Both the position numbers and the translations under genes were made by a program. The notes beneath the pieces are model-generated. The model made no database searches. It was given only the letters and a program-made list of their open reading frames with translations, and was not told the DNA's origin. Source: Micrococcus flavus (GTDB lineage Bacteria; Actinomycetota; Actinomycetes; Actinomycetales; Micrococcaceae). Taken from it: a stretch of 64,000 bases of DNA. Location of the stretch: NCBI RefSeq assembly GCF_014204815.1, contig NZ_JACHMC010000001.1, positions 2,294,001 to 2,358,000 of the forward strand. Reading direction: 5' to 3'. The first letter of the stretch is position 1. Each line of letters opens with the position of its first letter. This document shows, piece after piece, positions 18,738 through 27,487 of this stretch.

Positions 18738-19274
18738 TCAGGCCTGGACGAACTCGGCGTCGATCTCGATCTTCACCTTGTCGCCCACCAGCACGCCGCC
18801 GGCCTCGAGCACGGCGTTCCAGGTCAGTCCGAAGTCCTTGCGGGAGATCTCGGTCTTGGCCTCGAAGCCCACGCGGGTGGTGCCGAACGGGTCGGTGGTC
18901 TGGCCGCCGAGCTCGACCTCCAGCTCGACCTGCTTCGTGGTCTCGAGGATGGTGAGGTCGCCGACCAGGACGAACTCCTCGCCGTCGAAGCCGCGGACCT
19001 CGGTCGAGCGGAATGTCATGGTGGGGTGCTTCTCCACGTCGAAGAAGTCCTCGCCCTTGAGGTGGCCGTCGCGGTTGGCGTCCTTGGTGTCGATGGACTG
19101 CATGTCCACGGTGATGTCCGCGGAGGAGCGGGCGAAGTCCTCGGCGACGGTGAGGGTGCCGGAGACGGCCTGGAAGGTGCCGCGCACCTTGGAGATGCCC
19201 GCGTGGCGGACCGTGAAGCCCACCTCGGTGTGGGAGGCGTCGAGGTTCCAGGTTCCGGGGGTGACCTGCGTCAT
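18738..19274 (-). CDS. YceI family protein
   Basis: 178 residues, no signal peptide. Begins TPGTWNLDASHTEVGFTVRHAGISKVRGTF, the YceI start, and contains FFDVEKHPTMTFRST and FGLTWN(A)VLEAGG, the typical end. YceI proteins form a lipocalin-like barrel that binds isoprenoid-type lipids; some are linked to stress or acid response. Start ATG 19274 has GAAGGAG 8 nt upstream. An AT-rich palindrome in its upstream region could be a regulator site. Confidence 0.92.
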   Translation of the reverse strand: MTQVTPGTWNLDASHTEVGFTVRHAGISKVRGTFQAVSGTLTVAEDFARSSADITVDMQSIDTKDANRDGHLKGEDFFDVEKHPTMTFRSTEVRGFDGEEFVLVGDLTILETTKQVELEVELGGQTTDPFGTTRVGFEAKTEISRKDFGLTWNAVLEAGGVLVGDKVKIEIDAEFVQA

Positions 19275-19331
19275 GGGGATGCTCCTTCAAGGATGTTCGG
19301 ATCTGCGGTCACGGGGTGCTCCCCCGTGCTT

Positions 19332-19346
19332 GTTTCAAATCTAAAC
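19332..19346. promoter_or_regulatory. AT-rich imperfect palindrome upstream of yceI
   Basis: GTTTCAAATCTAAAC has GTTT/AAAC arms in a very GC-rich setting, about 58 bp before the yceI start. Such AT-rich dyads suit MarR/OhrR-type repressors. The rest of the 398-bp gap (19275-19672) between yceI and the CitE-like gene shows no convincing gene; a TAACCT at 19480-19485 could be the -10 for the CitE-like gene. Confidence 0.35.
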
Positions 19347-19672
19347 ATCTCTCTCCATCGCGCGTCCAGGACTTGCACGTGAAAGTCAGAAACACTCCGT
19401 CACACTTCACGTATGAACCGCGGAATCTCGCCGTTCGCGCGCCGGGGGCGCGGGCATCGTCGTCGCGACCGGTGTCCTGTAACCTGGGCCACACGTGCCG
19501 CCCACCCGCGGCCGCTCCCGGTGCCGACCCGCGCCGACGACGACGGGCCCCCACCTGGTCCTCCCCGTCCGACCGATCCGCGTGAGGCACCCCGCCCGCG
19601 GACCGTCCGACGACGACACCAGCCCCGGCGACCCGCCCCCGCGTCGCCCTCCCGCCTGAAGGAGGCCCCGCC

Positions 19673-20632
19673 ATGACCGTCACCCTCTCCCCCTCGCCCA
19701 CCCAGCCGTTCTCCCCCGTGCCCGGCCAGCGGATCGACCCCGAGCTCGCCCGCTCCTGGCTGCTCGTGAACGCCGCGCAGCCCGAGCGCTTCCAGCCCGC
19801 GGAGGACTCGGCCGCGGACATCGTCATCCTGGACGTCGAGGACTCCGTGGCCCCCGCGGACAAGCCCAAGGCCCTGCAGGACACCGTCGACTGGCTCACC
19901 TCGGGCCACACCGCGTGGGTGCGCCTCAACGGCTACGGCTCGAAGTGGTGGGAGGACGACGTCGCGGCGCTCGCCGCGACCCTGCCCGCGCACCTGGGCG
20001 GGCCGGTCGCCGAGGGCGGCCTGGCCGGCGTCGTGCTGGCGATGGTGGAGTCCACCGACCACGTGAACGAGACCGCGAAGCGCCTGCCGGGCGTGCCCGT
20101 GGTGGCGCTCGTGGAGACGGCACGCGGACTGCAGCGGATCGACTCCATCGCCGCGGCGAAGGGCACGTTCCGCCTGGCGTTCGGCATCGGCGACTTCCGC
20201 CGCGACACCGGCCTGGGCGAGTCCCCGATGGCGCTGGCGTACACGCGCTCCCAGTTCACGATCGCCGCGAAGGCCACGGGCCTGCCCGGGGCGATCGACG
20301 GCCCCACCGTGGGCACCACGGGCGTGAAGCTGGCCGAGGCCACCGCCGTGACCGCCGAGTTCGGCATGACCGGCAAGCTCTGCCTGGCCCCCGAGCAGTG
20401 CGCGCTGGTGAACGAGGGCCTCAGCCCCTCGCAGGAGGAGCTGGCGTGGGCGCAGGACTTCCTCGAGGAGTTCGCCGCGTCCGGCGGGCAGATCCGCAAC
20501 GGCTCGGACCTGCCGCGCAAGGCGCGCGCCGAGAAGATCCGGGCCCTCGCCGCGGCGTTCGGCGTCACCGCCGGCCACATCCCGGACGAGGACAACCGCG
20601 CGGCCGCCCCCTCGGACACGTACCACTACTGA
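19673..20632 (+). CDS. CitE-like HpcH/HpaI aldolase (CoA-ester lyase family)
   Basis: 319 residues. ADIVILDVEDSVAPADKPKA is the CitE-family metal-binding Glu/Asp region; VRLNGYGSKWWEDDV and VALVETARGLQRID carry the conserved Arg and Glu. Members cleave malyl-, citramalyl- or citryl-CoA-type thioesters. No citrate lyase alpha or acyl-carrier subunit is nearby, so it is probably a stand-alone CoA-ester lyase. It converges on a tricarboxylate transporter operon, a suggestive but unproven link. GGAGG 8 nt before ATG 19673. Confidence 0.85.
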   Translation: MTVTLSPSPTQPFSPVPGQRIDPELARSWLLVNAAQPERFQPAEDSAADIVILDVEDSVAPADKPKALQDTVDWLTSGHTAWVRLNGYGSKWWEDDVAALAATLPAHLGGPVAEGGLAGVVLAMVESTDHVNETAKRLPGVPVVALVETARGLQRIDSIAAAKGTFRLAFGIGDFRRDTGLGESPMALAYTRSQFTIAAKATGLPGAIDGPTVGTTGVKLAEATAVTAEFGMTGKLCLAPEQCALVNEGLSPSQEELAWAQDFLEEFAASGGQIRNGSDLPRKARAEKIRALAAAFGVTAGHIPDEDNRAAAPSDTYHY

Positions 20633-20654
20633 GCCGGCCCGGGTCGGGACAGGG

Positions 20655-20687
20655 GAAGGGCCCCGGATCGAGGATCCGGGGCCCTTC
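20655..20687. terminator. Bidirectional terminator between citE-like gene and tctA
   Basis: Perfect 15-bp stem (GAAGGGCCCCGGATC and its complement) with a 3-nt loop, located between two convergent stops at 20632 and 20702. Confidence 0.8.
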
Positions 20688-20701
20688 GCCACGGTCTGCC
20701 G

Positions 20702-22225
20702 TCAGGCCGCGACGCCCTCCCGCGCGGACCCGGCACGACGCCGGCGCACCGCCGCCATCGCGGCCCCCGCCAGCACCAGGGCCAGCAGGCCGTAGATCAC
20801 CCACGTGATGGGGCTGGACACCAGCACCGCCGGATCGCCGACGGAGCTGAGCAGGGCGTCCCGGACGCTGGTCTCGGCGAGCGGGCCGAGCACCATGCCG
20901 ATCATCAGCGGCGCCACGGGATACCCGAACCGGCGCATCAGGAAGCCCAGCACGCCCATGCCCAGGAGGAGCAGCAGGTCGAACACCCGGCCGGACGTCG
21001 CGTAGATGCCGAGCCCGCAGAACAGCGTGATCCCCGCGTAGAGGTAGGGATTGGGGATGAGCAGGAGCTTGGCCCACAGCTGCGCGAACGGCAGGTTGAT
21101 GAGCAGCAGGACCAGCATGGCCAGGAAGAAGCTGGCCAGCAGGGCCCACACCAGGTCCGCGTTGCGCTCGAAGAGCAGCGGGCCCGGCTGCAGGCCGTAC
21201 TGCCGGAACGCGGCGAGCATGATCGCCGCGGTCGCGGAGATGGGCAGGCCGAGCGTCAGCAGCGCGCCCATCGCCATGCCGGTGGTCGCGTTGCCCGCGG
21301 CCTCCGGGGCGGCCAGGCCCCGGATCGCGCCCCGGCCGAACCGCGGCTCGGCGCGGCGGGCGTCGAGGCGACGTTCGACGTCGTAGGCCAGGAAGGTGGG
21401 GACCTCCGAGCCGCCGGCCGGGATCACGCCGAACGGCAGGCCGATGCCGGTGCCGCGCAGCCACGCCGGCAGCGCCTCGCGGAACTCCGCGCCGGTCAGC
21501 CACGGCCGGCCGGCGGAGCGCACCTGGTGCACGTCGTGGTCGCGCCGGGCGCGGGAGGCCACGTGGAACACCTCGCCGAGGGCCAGGACGGCGACGGTCA
21601 CGGTCACGAGGGAGACGCCGTCGAACAGCTGCGGCGCACCCAAGGTGAAGCGCTCGGTGCCGGTCACGGAGTCGATCCCGACGACGGCGATCCCGAGCCC
21701 CAGCACCAGTGCGGTGAGGCCCTTGAGGACGGAGTCGGAGACCACCGAGGAGGTCGCGATGAACGCGAACAGGGCGAGCGCGAAGTACTCGGCCGGGCCG
21801 AAGTTGTTCGCGAACTCGGCCATCACGGGGGCGAGGAACACCACCAGCACGGCCGCGATCATGCCGCCGATGAACGCGCCGATCGCCGCGGTGGCCAGCG
21901 CCTGCGGCGCGCGCCCCGCCTGGGCCATCTTGTGGCCCTCGAAGGTGGAGGCGATCGCGGAGGCCTGCCCCGGGGTGTTCATGAGGATCGCCATCGTGGA
22001 GTCGCCGAACATGCCGCCGAAGTACACGCCGGCGAACATGATGAACGCGGCCGTGGGGTCCAGCGCGAAGGTCAGCGGCAGCAGCAGCGCCACCGCCATG
22101 GAGGAGCCCAGGCCGGGCAGCACGCCCACCGCGGTGCCGAGCAGACAGCCCAGCAGCACCCACAGCAGGTTCATCGGGGTGAGGGCTCCGGCGAAGCCCT
22201 CCATGAGGAGTCCGAGTGCGTCCAT
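20702..22225 (-). CDS. tctA: Tripartite tricarboxylate transporter, large membrane subunit TctA
   Basis: 507 residues with about twelve membrane helices. LLWVLLGCLLGTAVGVLPGLGSSMAVALLLPLTF is the TctA signature, and PGGSEVPTFLAYDVERR plus TLGLPISATAAIM are the second conserved region. Moves citrate/tricarboxylates with sodium or proton gradient using the TctC receptor. Third gene of tctCBA; its ATG is 1 nt after the tctB stop. Confidence 0.93.
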   Translation of the reverse strand: MDALGLLMEGFAGALTPMNLLWVLLGCLLGTAVGVLPGLGSSMAVALLLPLTFALDPTAAFIMFAGVYFGGMFGDSTMAILMNTPGQASAIASTFEGHKMAQAGRAPQALATAAIGAFIGGMIAAVLVVFLAPVMAEFANNFGPAEYFALALFAFIATSSVVSDSVLKGLTALVLGLGIAVVGIDSVTGTERFTLGAPQLFDGVSLVTVTVAVLALGEVFHVASRARRDHDVHQVRSAGRPWLTGAEFREALPAWLRGTGIGLPFGVIPAGGSEVPTFLAYDVERRLDARRAEPRFGRGAIRGLAAPEAAGNATTGMAMGALLTLGLPISATAAIMLAAFRQYGLQPGPLLFERNADLVWALLASFFLAMLVLLLINLPFAQLWAKLLLIPNPYLYAGITLFCGLGIYATSGRVFDLLLLLGMGVLGFLMRRFGYPVAPLMIGMVLGPLAETSVRDALLSSVGDPAVLVSSPITWVIYGLLALVLAGAAMAAVRRRRAGSAREGVAA

Positions 22226-22226
22226 G

Positions 22227-22760
22227 TCAGAATCCGCCTCCCAGGATGCCCGAGGGCAGGTTCAGGCCCAGGCCCACGTCGAACGCCAGGTAGGCCAGCG
22301 AGGACATGAACAGGGCGAGGATGACGTCGAAGCCGGGGCGGCGGGAGCCGAAGCCCCGCGCCACGCACCAGAACAGCAGCGCACCGGCCAGGATCCACCC
22401 CAGCCAGGGCAGCAGCAGCGAGAACGCGAGGAACCCGCCGGCGGTCCAGGCGAGGGCCGCGGGGTCCGAGTGCGTGCGCCAGCGGCGGCCGGAGTGGTCC
22501 TCGGGGTGCTCCGGCGTCCGCACCACCGCGAGCGCCTGCAGCACGGCCAGCACCAGGCCGACCGCGCCGAGGATGCCGGGGAAGAACGCCGGGCCGGGGA
22601 AGTCGGCGTCGCCGGTGTCCATGCGCCATGAGCCGATCAGCAGGAACAGGCTCCAGGCCGCCACGATCGCCGGCATGGCCAGCCCGGCCCGGCCCGCGAA
22701 CCAGGTGCCCTCGCCGATCGGCCGGGGGCCGGGGCGGTGGGTCTCATGCGCGGCGCTCAT
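22227..22760 (-). CDS. tctB: Tripartite tricarboxylate transporter, small membrane subunit TctB
   Basis: 177 residues with four membrane helices (about residues 27-45, 59-78, 103-122 and 145-170). FPGPAFFPGILGAVGLVLAVLQ is typical of TctB. The ATG at 22760 overlaps the tctC stop by 4 bp. The long open frame beyond it is not coding. Confidence 0.88.
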   Translation of the reverse strand: MSAAHETHRPGPRPIGEGTWFAGRAGLAMPAIVAAWSLFLLIGSWRMDTGDADFPGPAFFPGILGAVGLVLAVLQALAVVRTPEHPEDHSGRRWRTHSDPAALAWTAGGFLAFSLLLPWLGWILAGALLFWCVARGFGSRRPGFDVILALFMSSLAYLAFDVGLGLNLPSGILGGGF

Positions 22761-23857
22761 GAGCCGATCTCCTCGTACAGACCGGCGATCCGGTCGATCT
22801 CGTCCTGCACGAAGGCGTCCATCTGCTCGTCCTGCAGCGGCACCTCGCGCCAGTAGTTGCGCTCCACGGTGGCCTTCCACTCGGGGGTCGCCGTCGTCTC
22901 GGCCACGACCTCCTGGAGCGCGTCGAGGTCCTCGCCCGTCACGGTGGGCGCGGCGAAGAGGGCGCGCCAGTTGGTGAGGGTGACGTCGTAGCCCTGCTCG
23001 GCGAGCGTGGGCACGTCGAGGCCCGGCAGGCGCTCCTCGGAGGCCACGCCGAGCATGCGCAGGCGGCCGGACTCCACGTGCGGGTACATGTCCGCGACGC
23101 CGCCGGAGGCGGCCTGCACGGTGCCGTTGAGCATGGCCTGGACCACCTCGCCGCCGCCGTCGGAGGGGATGTAGGTGATCCGGCCGGGGTCGACGCCGGC
23201 CGTGGTCGCCAGGTCCGTGATCACCAGCTGGTCGAACGAGCCGCCGCCGGACCAGGCGAGGGCCTCGGGGTCCTCCGCCCACGCGGCCACAAGGTCCGCC
23301 ATGGACCGATGCGGCGAGTCGGCGGGCACCAGGATCAGGTCGTACTCCTCCACCACACGGGCCACGGGCTGGACGTCCTGGATCTTCGCGGGGGTGTCGT
23401 TCTTCAGCTGCGCGGCGATCTGGCCGGTGCCGCCCACCATCATCACGTTGGGATCGGTCATCTGGGACAGCTGGCCCACGCCGATCGTGCCGCCGGCGCC
23501 GGGGATGTTGACCACCTGCACGTTGTTCACGATCTGGTTGGCGCGCATGGCCTGCTGGGCCTCGCGCTGGAACGTGTCCCAGCCGCCGCCCGCGGCAGCG
23601 GGGGCGATCAGGGTCATGTTCGAGCGGACGTCCGTGCCGGACGAGGCCGACTCGATGGAGAAGTAGGCGGCCGCAGCCACCACCACGGCGGCGACGGCGG
23701 AGAAGACGGCGGAGCCGACGCCGAAGCGACGGCCCGTCGGCACGGGGCGGGACAGGTCGATGGCCTGGGTCTGGGTGCCCAGGGAGTGCCGCGGCGGCGG
23801 GTCCTCGGCCGGCGGCGGGGAGCCGGCAGGCATCGACGGGTCTGCGGAGTGCGACAT
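22757..23857 (-). CDS. tctC: Tripartite tricarboxylate transporter, substrate-binding protein TctC
   Basis: 366 residues. After a cytosolic stretch of about 45 residues comes one hydrophobic helix (SAVFSAVAAVVVAAAAYFS). The mature part has VVNIPGAGGTIGVGQL and LAWSGGGSFDQLV, the substrate-binding loops of TctC/Bug proteins. No lipobox Cys is visible, so it may be membrane-anchored by the uncleaved helix, unlike most Gram-positive receptors. First gene of the operon. Start ATG 23857; the frame is open to 23986 but that part lacks a ribosome site. Confidence 0.87.
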   Translation of the reverse strand: MSHSADPSMPAGSPPPAEDPPPRHSLGTQTQAIDLSRPVPTGRRFGVGSAVFSAVAAVVVAAAAYFSIESASSGTDVRSNMTLIAPAAAGGGWDTFQREAQQAMRANQIVNNVQVVNIPGAGGTIGVGQLSQMTDPNVMMVGGTGQIAAQLKNDTPAKIQDVQPVARVVEEYDLILVPADSPHRSMADLVAAWAEDPEALAWSGGGSFDQLVITDLATTAGVDPGRITYIPSDGGGEVVQAMLNGTVQAASGGVADMYPHVESGRLRMLGVASEERLPGLDVPTLAEQGYDVTLTNWRALFAAPTVTGEDLDALQEVVAETTATPEWKATVERNYWREVPLQDEQMDAFVQDEIDRIAGLYEEIGS

Positions 23858-24001
23858 GCGCGGACCTCGTTCCAGGGGTTGCGAGACGACTGCGGATGCA
23901 GCCGATGTCCGCAGAGTGTCGCATGTCACACCGTGCTGCGCATGCACAGTGACGCCGTCGTGCTCCTGCCATGGCAGCGGAGCCACTGGGGGTCGGACAG
24001 C

Positions 24002-24036
24002 GGCAGGGCCCCGGACTCGCCGTCCGGGGCCCTGCC
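24002..24036. terminator. Terminator-like hairpin in a divergent gap
   Basis: Perfect 15-bp stem (24002-24016 with 24022-24036) with a 5-nt loop, same design as the other terminators here. It lies in the 406-bp gap between divergent tctC and the beta-propeller lipoprotein, where no annotated gene ends. Nothing else convincing is in the gap except TATGCT near 24192, a possible -10 for the lipoprotein. Confidence 0.55.
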
Positions 24037-24263
24037 TCTGTCATCACTCGCACCTTCACCGCTCGCACGTCGATGAGGTGGTTCCACCGTAGGCACCGCG
24101 GATGGGGGCAGACCGGACGCGGCCTGGCAGTTCCCTGGACACCCCTGGACCCGGTCGCGCCGGCGTCGCCCCTCTCCCTCCCGCCCACCTCGCTATGCTG
24201 ACTCTGTGTCCGGCGGCGCCGTCGGGCCTGCCTGCTGGCCCCCTCACCCCCGGGAGATCCCCC

Positions 24264-25625
24264 ATGGCTCGACTCCACCGCGTCCACGAGAGCGCTGACG
24301 CCGTCCGCCCCCGGGCACTGCGGCCCGCCGCCGCGCTGCTCACCATGGGCCTGCTGCTCACCGGCTGCGCCGGCGCGGACGGCGAGCAGACCGAGGACGG
24401 CCAGAGCGCCGCCGCCGCCACCGCCCAGGACGGCGGGGCCACCGCCTCCACCACCGGCGGAGCCGAGGCCACCGGCGGAGCCGAGGCCGGCGGCAGCCAG
24501 GACACTGTGGCTGAGAGCCAGGGCGAGGGGGCGCCCTCCGTGGATCCGGCCGACTTCCCGGCGTCCAACACCACCGGGCTGACCCGCATGGAGACCCTCA
24601 AGGGCACCGGCGTGGTGCCGAAGTCCGTGGTCTCCAACCAGCACGGGCTGATGATCACCAACAACGTGACCTACCGGCACAACGTCGTGCTCTTCGACAC
24701 CGAGACCCGCGAGGTGGTCCAGGCCCTGGACGACACCGTGGACACGGACGCGATGGGCATCGAGGGCCTGTCCGGCGTGGTCAGCGGCGCCCCGGTGGAG
24801 GCCGCGTGGACCCAGGACGGCCGGTTCGCCTACGTCACCCAGTACGGGCTGTACGACGTGGGCGCGGAACCGGATGACAACTGCACCGCCGGCTCGGCGA
24901 TCGCCCCCTCCCTGGTCTACCGGTACTCGGTGGAGGAGAAGGACTGGGACGCCGCCTACCGCGTGGGCCGGGTGCCCAAGTACGTGGCCCTGTCCCCGGA
25001 CGAGTCCCGCCTGCTGGTCACCAACTGGTGCGACTCGAACATGACCGTCCTCGACACCGCCTCCGGGGAGACCGAGCACACCATCCCCCTGGACACCATG
25101 CCCCGCGGCATCGTCGTGCTGCCGGACAACAAGACCGCTTACGCCACCGCCATGTGGGCGGACAAGCTCTACCGCGTGGACCTGGAGGCCGGCACCTCCG
25201 AGGTGGTCATGCACACCGGCAAGAACCCGCGCCACCTCGTCCTGTCCCCGGACGGGAAGACCCTCTACCTGACGCTCTCCGGCGCCGACCAGATCGTGAA
25301 GCTGGACGCCGAGACCGGCGAGGTCCTCGACAGCGCGCCGGCCGGGGACGAGCCGCGCTCCATGGACATCTCCACCGACGGCACGGCCCTCTACGTGGTG
25401 AACTACTACGATTCCACGCTGACCAAGATCGACGCCGAGACCCTCGAGATCATCGACACGGCACCGGCCGGCGTCCACGCCGTCGGCGTCACCTACGACG
25501 AGCCCTCCGGCGAGGTCTGGGTGGCCAACTACGGCGGCACCATCGACATCTACGACGACACCGACGGGGTGGGCCCGCGTGCCGGCGGCACCGCGAAGGC
25601 CTCGTCGGACACCGCAGGGGGGTGA
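24264..25625 (+). CDS. YVTN beta-propeller lipoprotein
   Basis: 453 residues. Lipoprotein signal with lipobox LLTGCAG near residue 35, then a low-complexity Ala/Gly/Thr linker containing a short duplicated GGAEAT-type unit. The rest is a seven-bladed-type propeller with repeated units such as LSPDESRLLVTNWCDSNMT, LPDNKTAYATAMW, LSPDGKTLYLTLSG and STDGTALYVVNYYDSTL. An extracellular binding or scaffold protein; the ligand is unknown. GGGAG 8 nt before ATG 24264. Confidence 0.85.
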   Translation: MARLHRVHESADAVRPRALRPAAALLTMGLLLTGCAGADGEQTEDGQSAAAATAQDGGATASTTGGAEATGGAEAGGSQDTVAESQGEGAPSVDPADFPASNTTGLTRMETLKGTGVVPKSVVSNQHGLMITNNVTYRHNVVLFDTETREVVQALDDTVDTDAMGIEGLSGVVSGAPVEAAWTQDGRFAYVTQYGLYDVGAEPDDNCTAGSAIAPSLVYRYSVEEKDWDAAYRVGRVPKYVALSPDESRLLVTNWCDSNMTVLDTASGETEHTIPLDTMPRGIVVLPDNKTAYATAMWADKLYRVDLEAGTSEVVMHTGKNPRHLVLSPDGKTLYLTLSGADQIVKLDAETGEVLDSAPAGDEPRSMDISTDGTALYVVNYYDSTLTKIDAETLEIIDTAPAGVHAVGVTYDEPSGEVWVANYGGTIDIYDDTDGVGPRAGGTAKASSDTAGG

Positions 25626-25648
25626 CCCCGCCCCCGGTCGTCGGACAC

Positions 25649-25685
25649 GACGAAGGCCCCGGATCCATGATCCGGGGCCTTCGTC
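25649..25685. terminator. Bidirectional terminator between lipoprotein gene and tRNA-Leu
   Basis: Perfect 17-bp stem with 3-nt loop CAT. It can end both the plus-strand lipoprotein transcript and the minus-strand tRNA-Leu transcript. Confidence 0.8.
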
Positions 25686-25689
25686 CACG

Positions 25690-25776
25690 TGGTGCGCGAG
25701 GGGGGACTTGAACCCCCACGTCCTTTCGAACACTGGCACCTGAAGCCAGCGCGTCTACCTATTCCGCCACTCGCGC
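25690..25776 (-). tRNA. tRNA-Leu (anticodon CAG)
   Basis: Acceptor GCGCGAG pairs with CTCGCGC, discriminator A, and CCA is encoded. Anticodon stem CTGGC/GCCAG with loop TTCAGGT gives CAG. The T-arm reads GGGGGTTCAAGTCCCCC, and a long variable arm is present, as expected for leucine. Confidence 0.95.
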
Positions 25777-25948
25777 GAGCGGCTTCCTCATCCGGTGCCG
25801 CGGAAACACGGTACCCGCCGAGGCAGCGAGGAACAGCCTACACCGGCCCGCAGCGCCCCCGCAACTCGCCCCCCGGGCGACGGCTCGGCCGGTCACCCGT
25901 TCACCCGGTCACCCGGTCGACGCCCCGCCGCCTCCCAGGCCGGACCCG

Positions 25949-25954
25949 TACTAT
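25949..25954 (+). promoter_or_regulatory. Candidate -10 of the fhaA-pknB operon
   Basis: TACTAT at 25949-25954, about 38 nt before the fhaA GTG. No good -35 is seen. A short direct repeat of CGGTCACC/CGTTCACC units (about 25889-25920) lies just upstream. Confidence 0.4.
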
Positions 25955-25991
25955 CGGACGGACGACCACTTTCGGAGAGGAGCCCCGGTCC

Positions 25992-26936
25992 GTGGGACTT
26001 CTGGACAACCTCGAGCGTGGCCTCGAGAAGGCGGTGCGCTCGGCCTTCTCCGCCGGCGGCGCCCGGGCGGTGCAGCCGGTGGAGATCGCGTCCGCCCTCC
26101 GGCAGGAGATGGACGACGAGTCGTTCGCCCTGTCCGAGGGCCATACGGTGGCGCCCAACGACTTCACGGTGCACTTCTCCCCCGCGGACTTCGAGCGCGC
26201 CCGCACGTGGGGCAGCACCCTGGCCAGCGAGCTGTGCGACGAGGTCATCCGCCACGCCCAGGCCCAGGGCTACTCCCTCCCCGGCTCCGTCCGGGTGGCC
26301 TTCCACGCGGACGACGCCGTCCGCCCCGGCCGCATCGACGTCGTCTCCCGCCTCGACGACGGCTCCCGGACGCAGGCCCCCGCGGTCGCCCCGGCCCCGC
26401 AGGCCCGGCCGGCCGCCCCGGCCCGGCCGACGGCCTCCGCCGAGGCCCTCGACGGCGCCCCGCACCGCAGCGCCTCGGCGCCCCGCCGCGCGTCGTCCCC
26501 GGCCGCCCCCGCAGCGCGGCCCGCGCCCCGCGTCCCCTCGCCGGCGCCGAGGTCCGCCCCGGCTCGGCCGCCGGCCTCCGCCGACGACGCGACCCTCGTG
26601 ATGCCCCGCGGCGGCGGCCGTCCCCGTCCGGCCGTGCCTGCGCTCGAGTTCGACGGCCGGATGCACCCGATCTCGCTCGAGGACATGGTGGTGGGCCGTT
26701 CGCCGGAGCAGGCGGACATCGTGGTCCCGGACTCCTCGGTCTCGCGCCGCCACCTGCGCCTGGTGCGAGTGGGCGCGGTGGTCACACTGATCGACCTCGG
26801 CAGCCGCAACGGCGTGGCGGTGGACGGGCGTCGCGTTGACGGCTCCACGGTGCTGCGCGAGGGTGATCGCATCACCGTGGGCCGGACCGAGATGGTCTTC
26901 CACGCCGACGCCACCGACGGGAGGACCCCCCAGTGA
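25992..26936 (+). CDS. fhaA: FhaA: DUF3662 and FHA domain protein
   Basis: 314 residues. N-terminal DUF3662 (GLLDNLERGLEKAVRSAFS...), a Pro/Ala linker from about residue 125 to 210, and a C-terminal FHA domain with the phosphothreonine-binding GRSPEQADIVVPDSSVSRRH and GSRNG. In mycobacteria FhaA binds phosphorylated targets of the PASTA kinases and tunes peptidoglycan precursor export. First gene of the cluster. GTG 25992 preceded by GGAGAGGAG. Confidence 0.92.
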   Translation: MGLLDNLERGLEKAVRSAFSAGGARAVQPVEIASALRQEMDDESFALSEGHTVAPNDFTVHFSPADFERARTWGSTLASELCDEVIRHAQAQGYSLPGSVRVAFHADDAVRPGRIDVVSRLDDGSRTQAPAVAPAPQARPAAPARPTASAEALDGAPHRSASAPRRASSPAAPAARPAPRVPSPAPRSAPARPPASADDATLVMPRGGGRPRPAVPALEFDGRMHPISLEDMVVGRSPEQADIVVPDSSVSRRHLRLVRVGAVVTLIDLGSRNGVAVDGRRVDGSTVLREGDRITVGRTEMVFHADATDGRTPQ

Positions 26937-27481
26937 ACGAGCTCGCCGTCGCCGTGCTCCGCCTCGGGCTCCTGCTGGCCCTGTGGGTGCTGATCCTGTC
27001 GATCGTCATGTCCCAGGGCCGGGACCTCGTGGTGGGCCGGCGCAACAAGACCCGTCTCGAGCAGGCCCGGCACGACGCCGGCCTGGTCACCGCCGTGCCC
27101 GCCGCCGGGGCGCACGCCGCCTCCGCGGACCGGCCGGCGCCCCGCCCCGCCGCGGAGGCGCGCTCCGCGGCGCCCGTGGTGCCCGCCCCGCGCCTGCCGC
27201 GCACCCTGCGGGTGACCGAGGGCCCGCTCGCCGGGCGCACCGTGGCCCTCGACGGCCCCGTGCTGCTGGGCCGCGCCGAGGACGCGGACCTGGTCCTCGA
27301 GGACGACTACGCCTCCGGTCGTCACGCCCGCCTGTTCCCGCAGGGCACCCGCTGGTTCCTCGAGGACCTGGGCTCCACGAACGGCACCTACGTGGACGGC
27401 GACCCCGTCACCCGCGCCCTGCCGCTGGGCCCGGGCTCCGCCCTGCGCATCGGCAAGACCGTCATGGTCCTCGAGGACTGA
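26933..27481 (+). CDS. fhaB: FhaB: membrane-anchored FHA domain protein
   Basis: 182 residues. One N-terminal transmembrane helix (LGLLLALWVLILSIVM) and a C-terminal FHA domain with LLGRAEDADLVLEDDYASGRHARL and GSTNGTYVDG. It is expected to recruit phosphorylated partners to the membrane near RodA/PbpA. GTG start overlaps the fhaA stop by 4 bp (GTGA). Confidence 0.92.
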   Translation: MNELAVAVLRLGLLLALWVLILSIVMSQGRDLVVGRRNKTRLEQARHDAGLVTAVPAAGAHAASADRPAPRPAAEARSAAPVVPAPRLPRTLRVTEGPLAGRTVALDGPVLLGRAEDADLVLEDDYASGRHARLFPQGTRWFLEDLGSTNGTYVDGDPVTRALPLGPGSALRIGKTVMVLED

Positions 27482-27487
27482 CCCCGC

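Noticed and set aside
24455-24495. Short direct repeat GGCGGAGCCGAGGCC
   Set aside because: It lies in the lipoprotein linker and encodes a duplicated Gly/Ala/Glu unit; typical linker slippage.
22227-25739. 1170-codon minus-strand frame covering tctB and beyond
   Set aside because: Only the last 177 codons (tctB) are real. The rest is antisense to the beta-propeller lipoprotein and out of frame with tctC.
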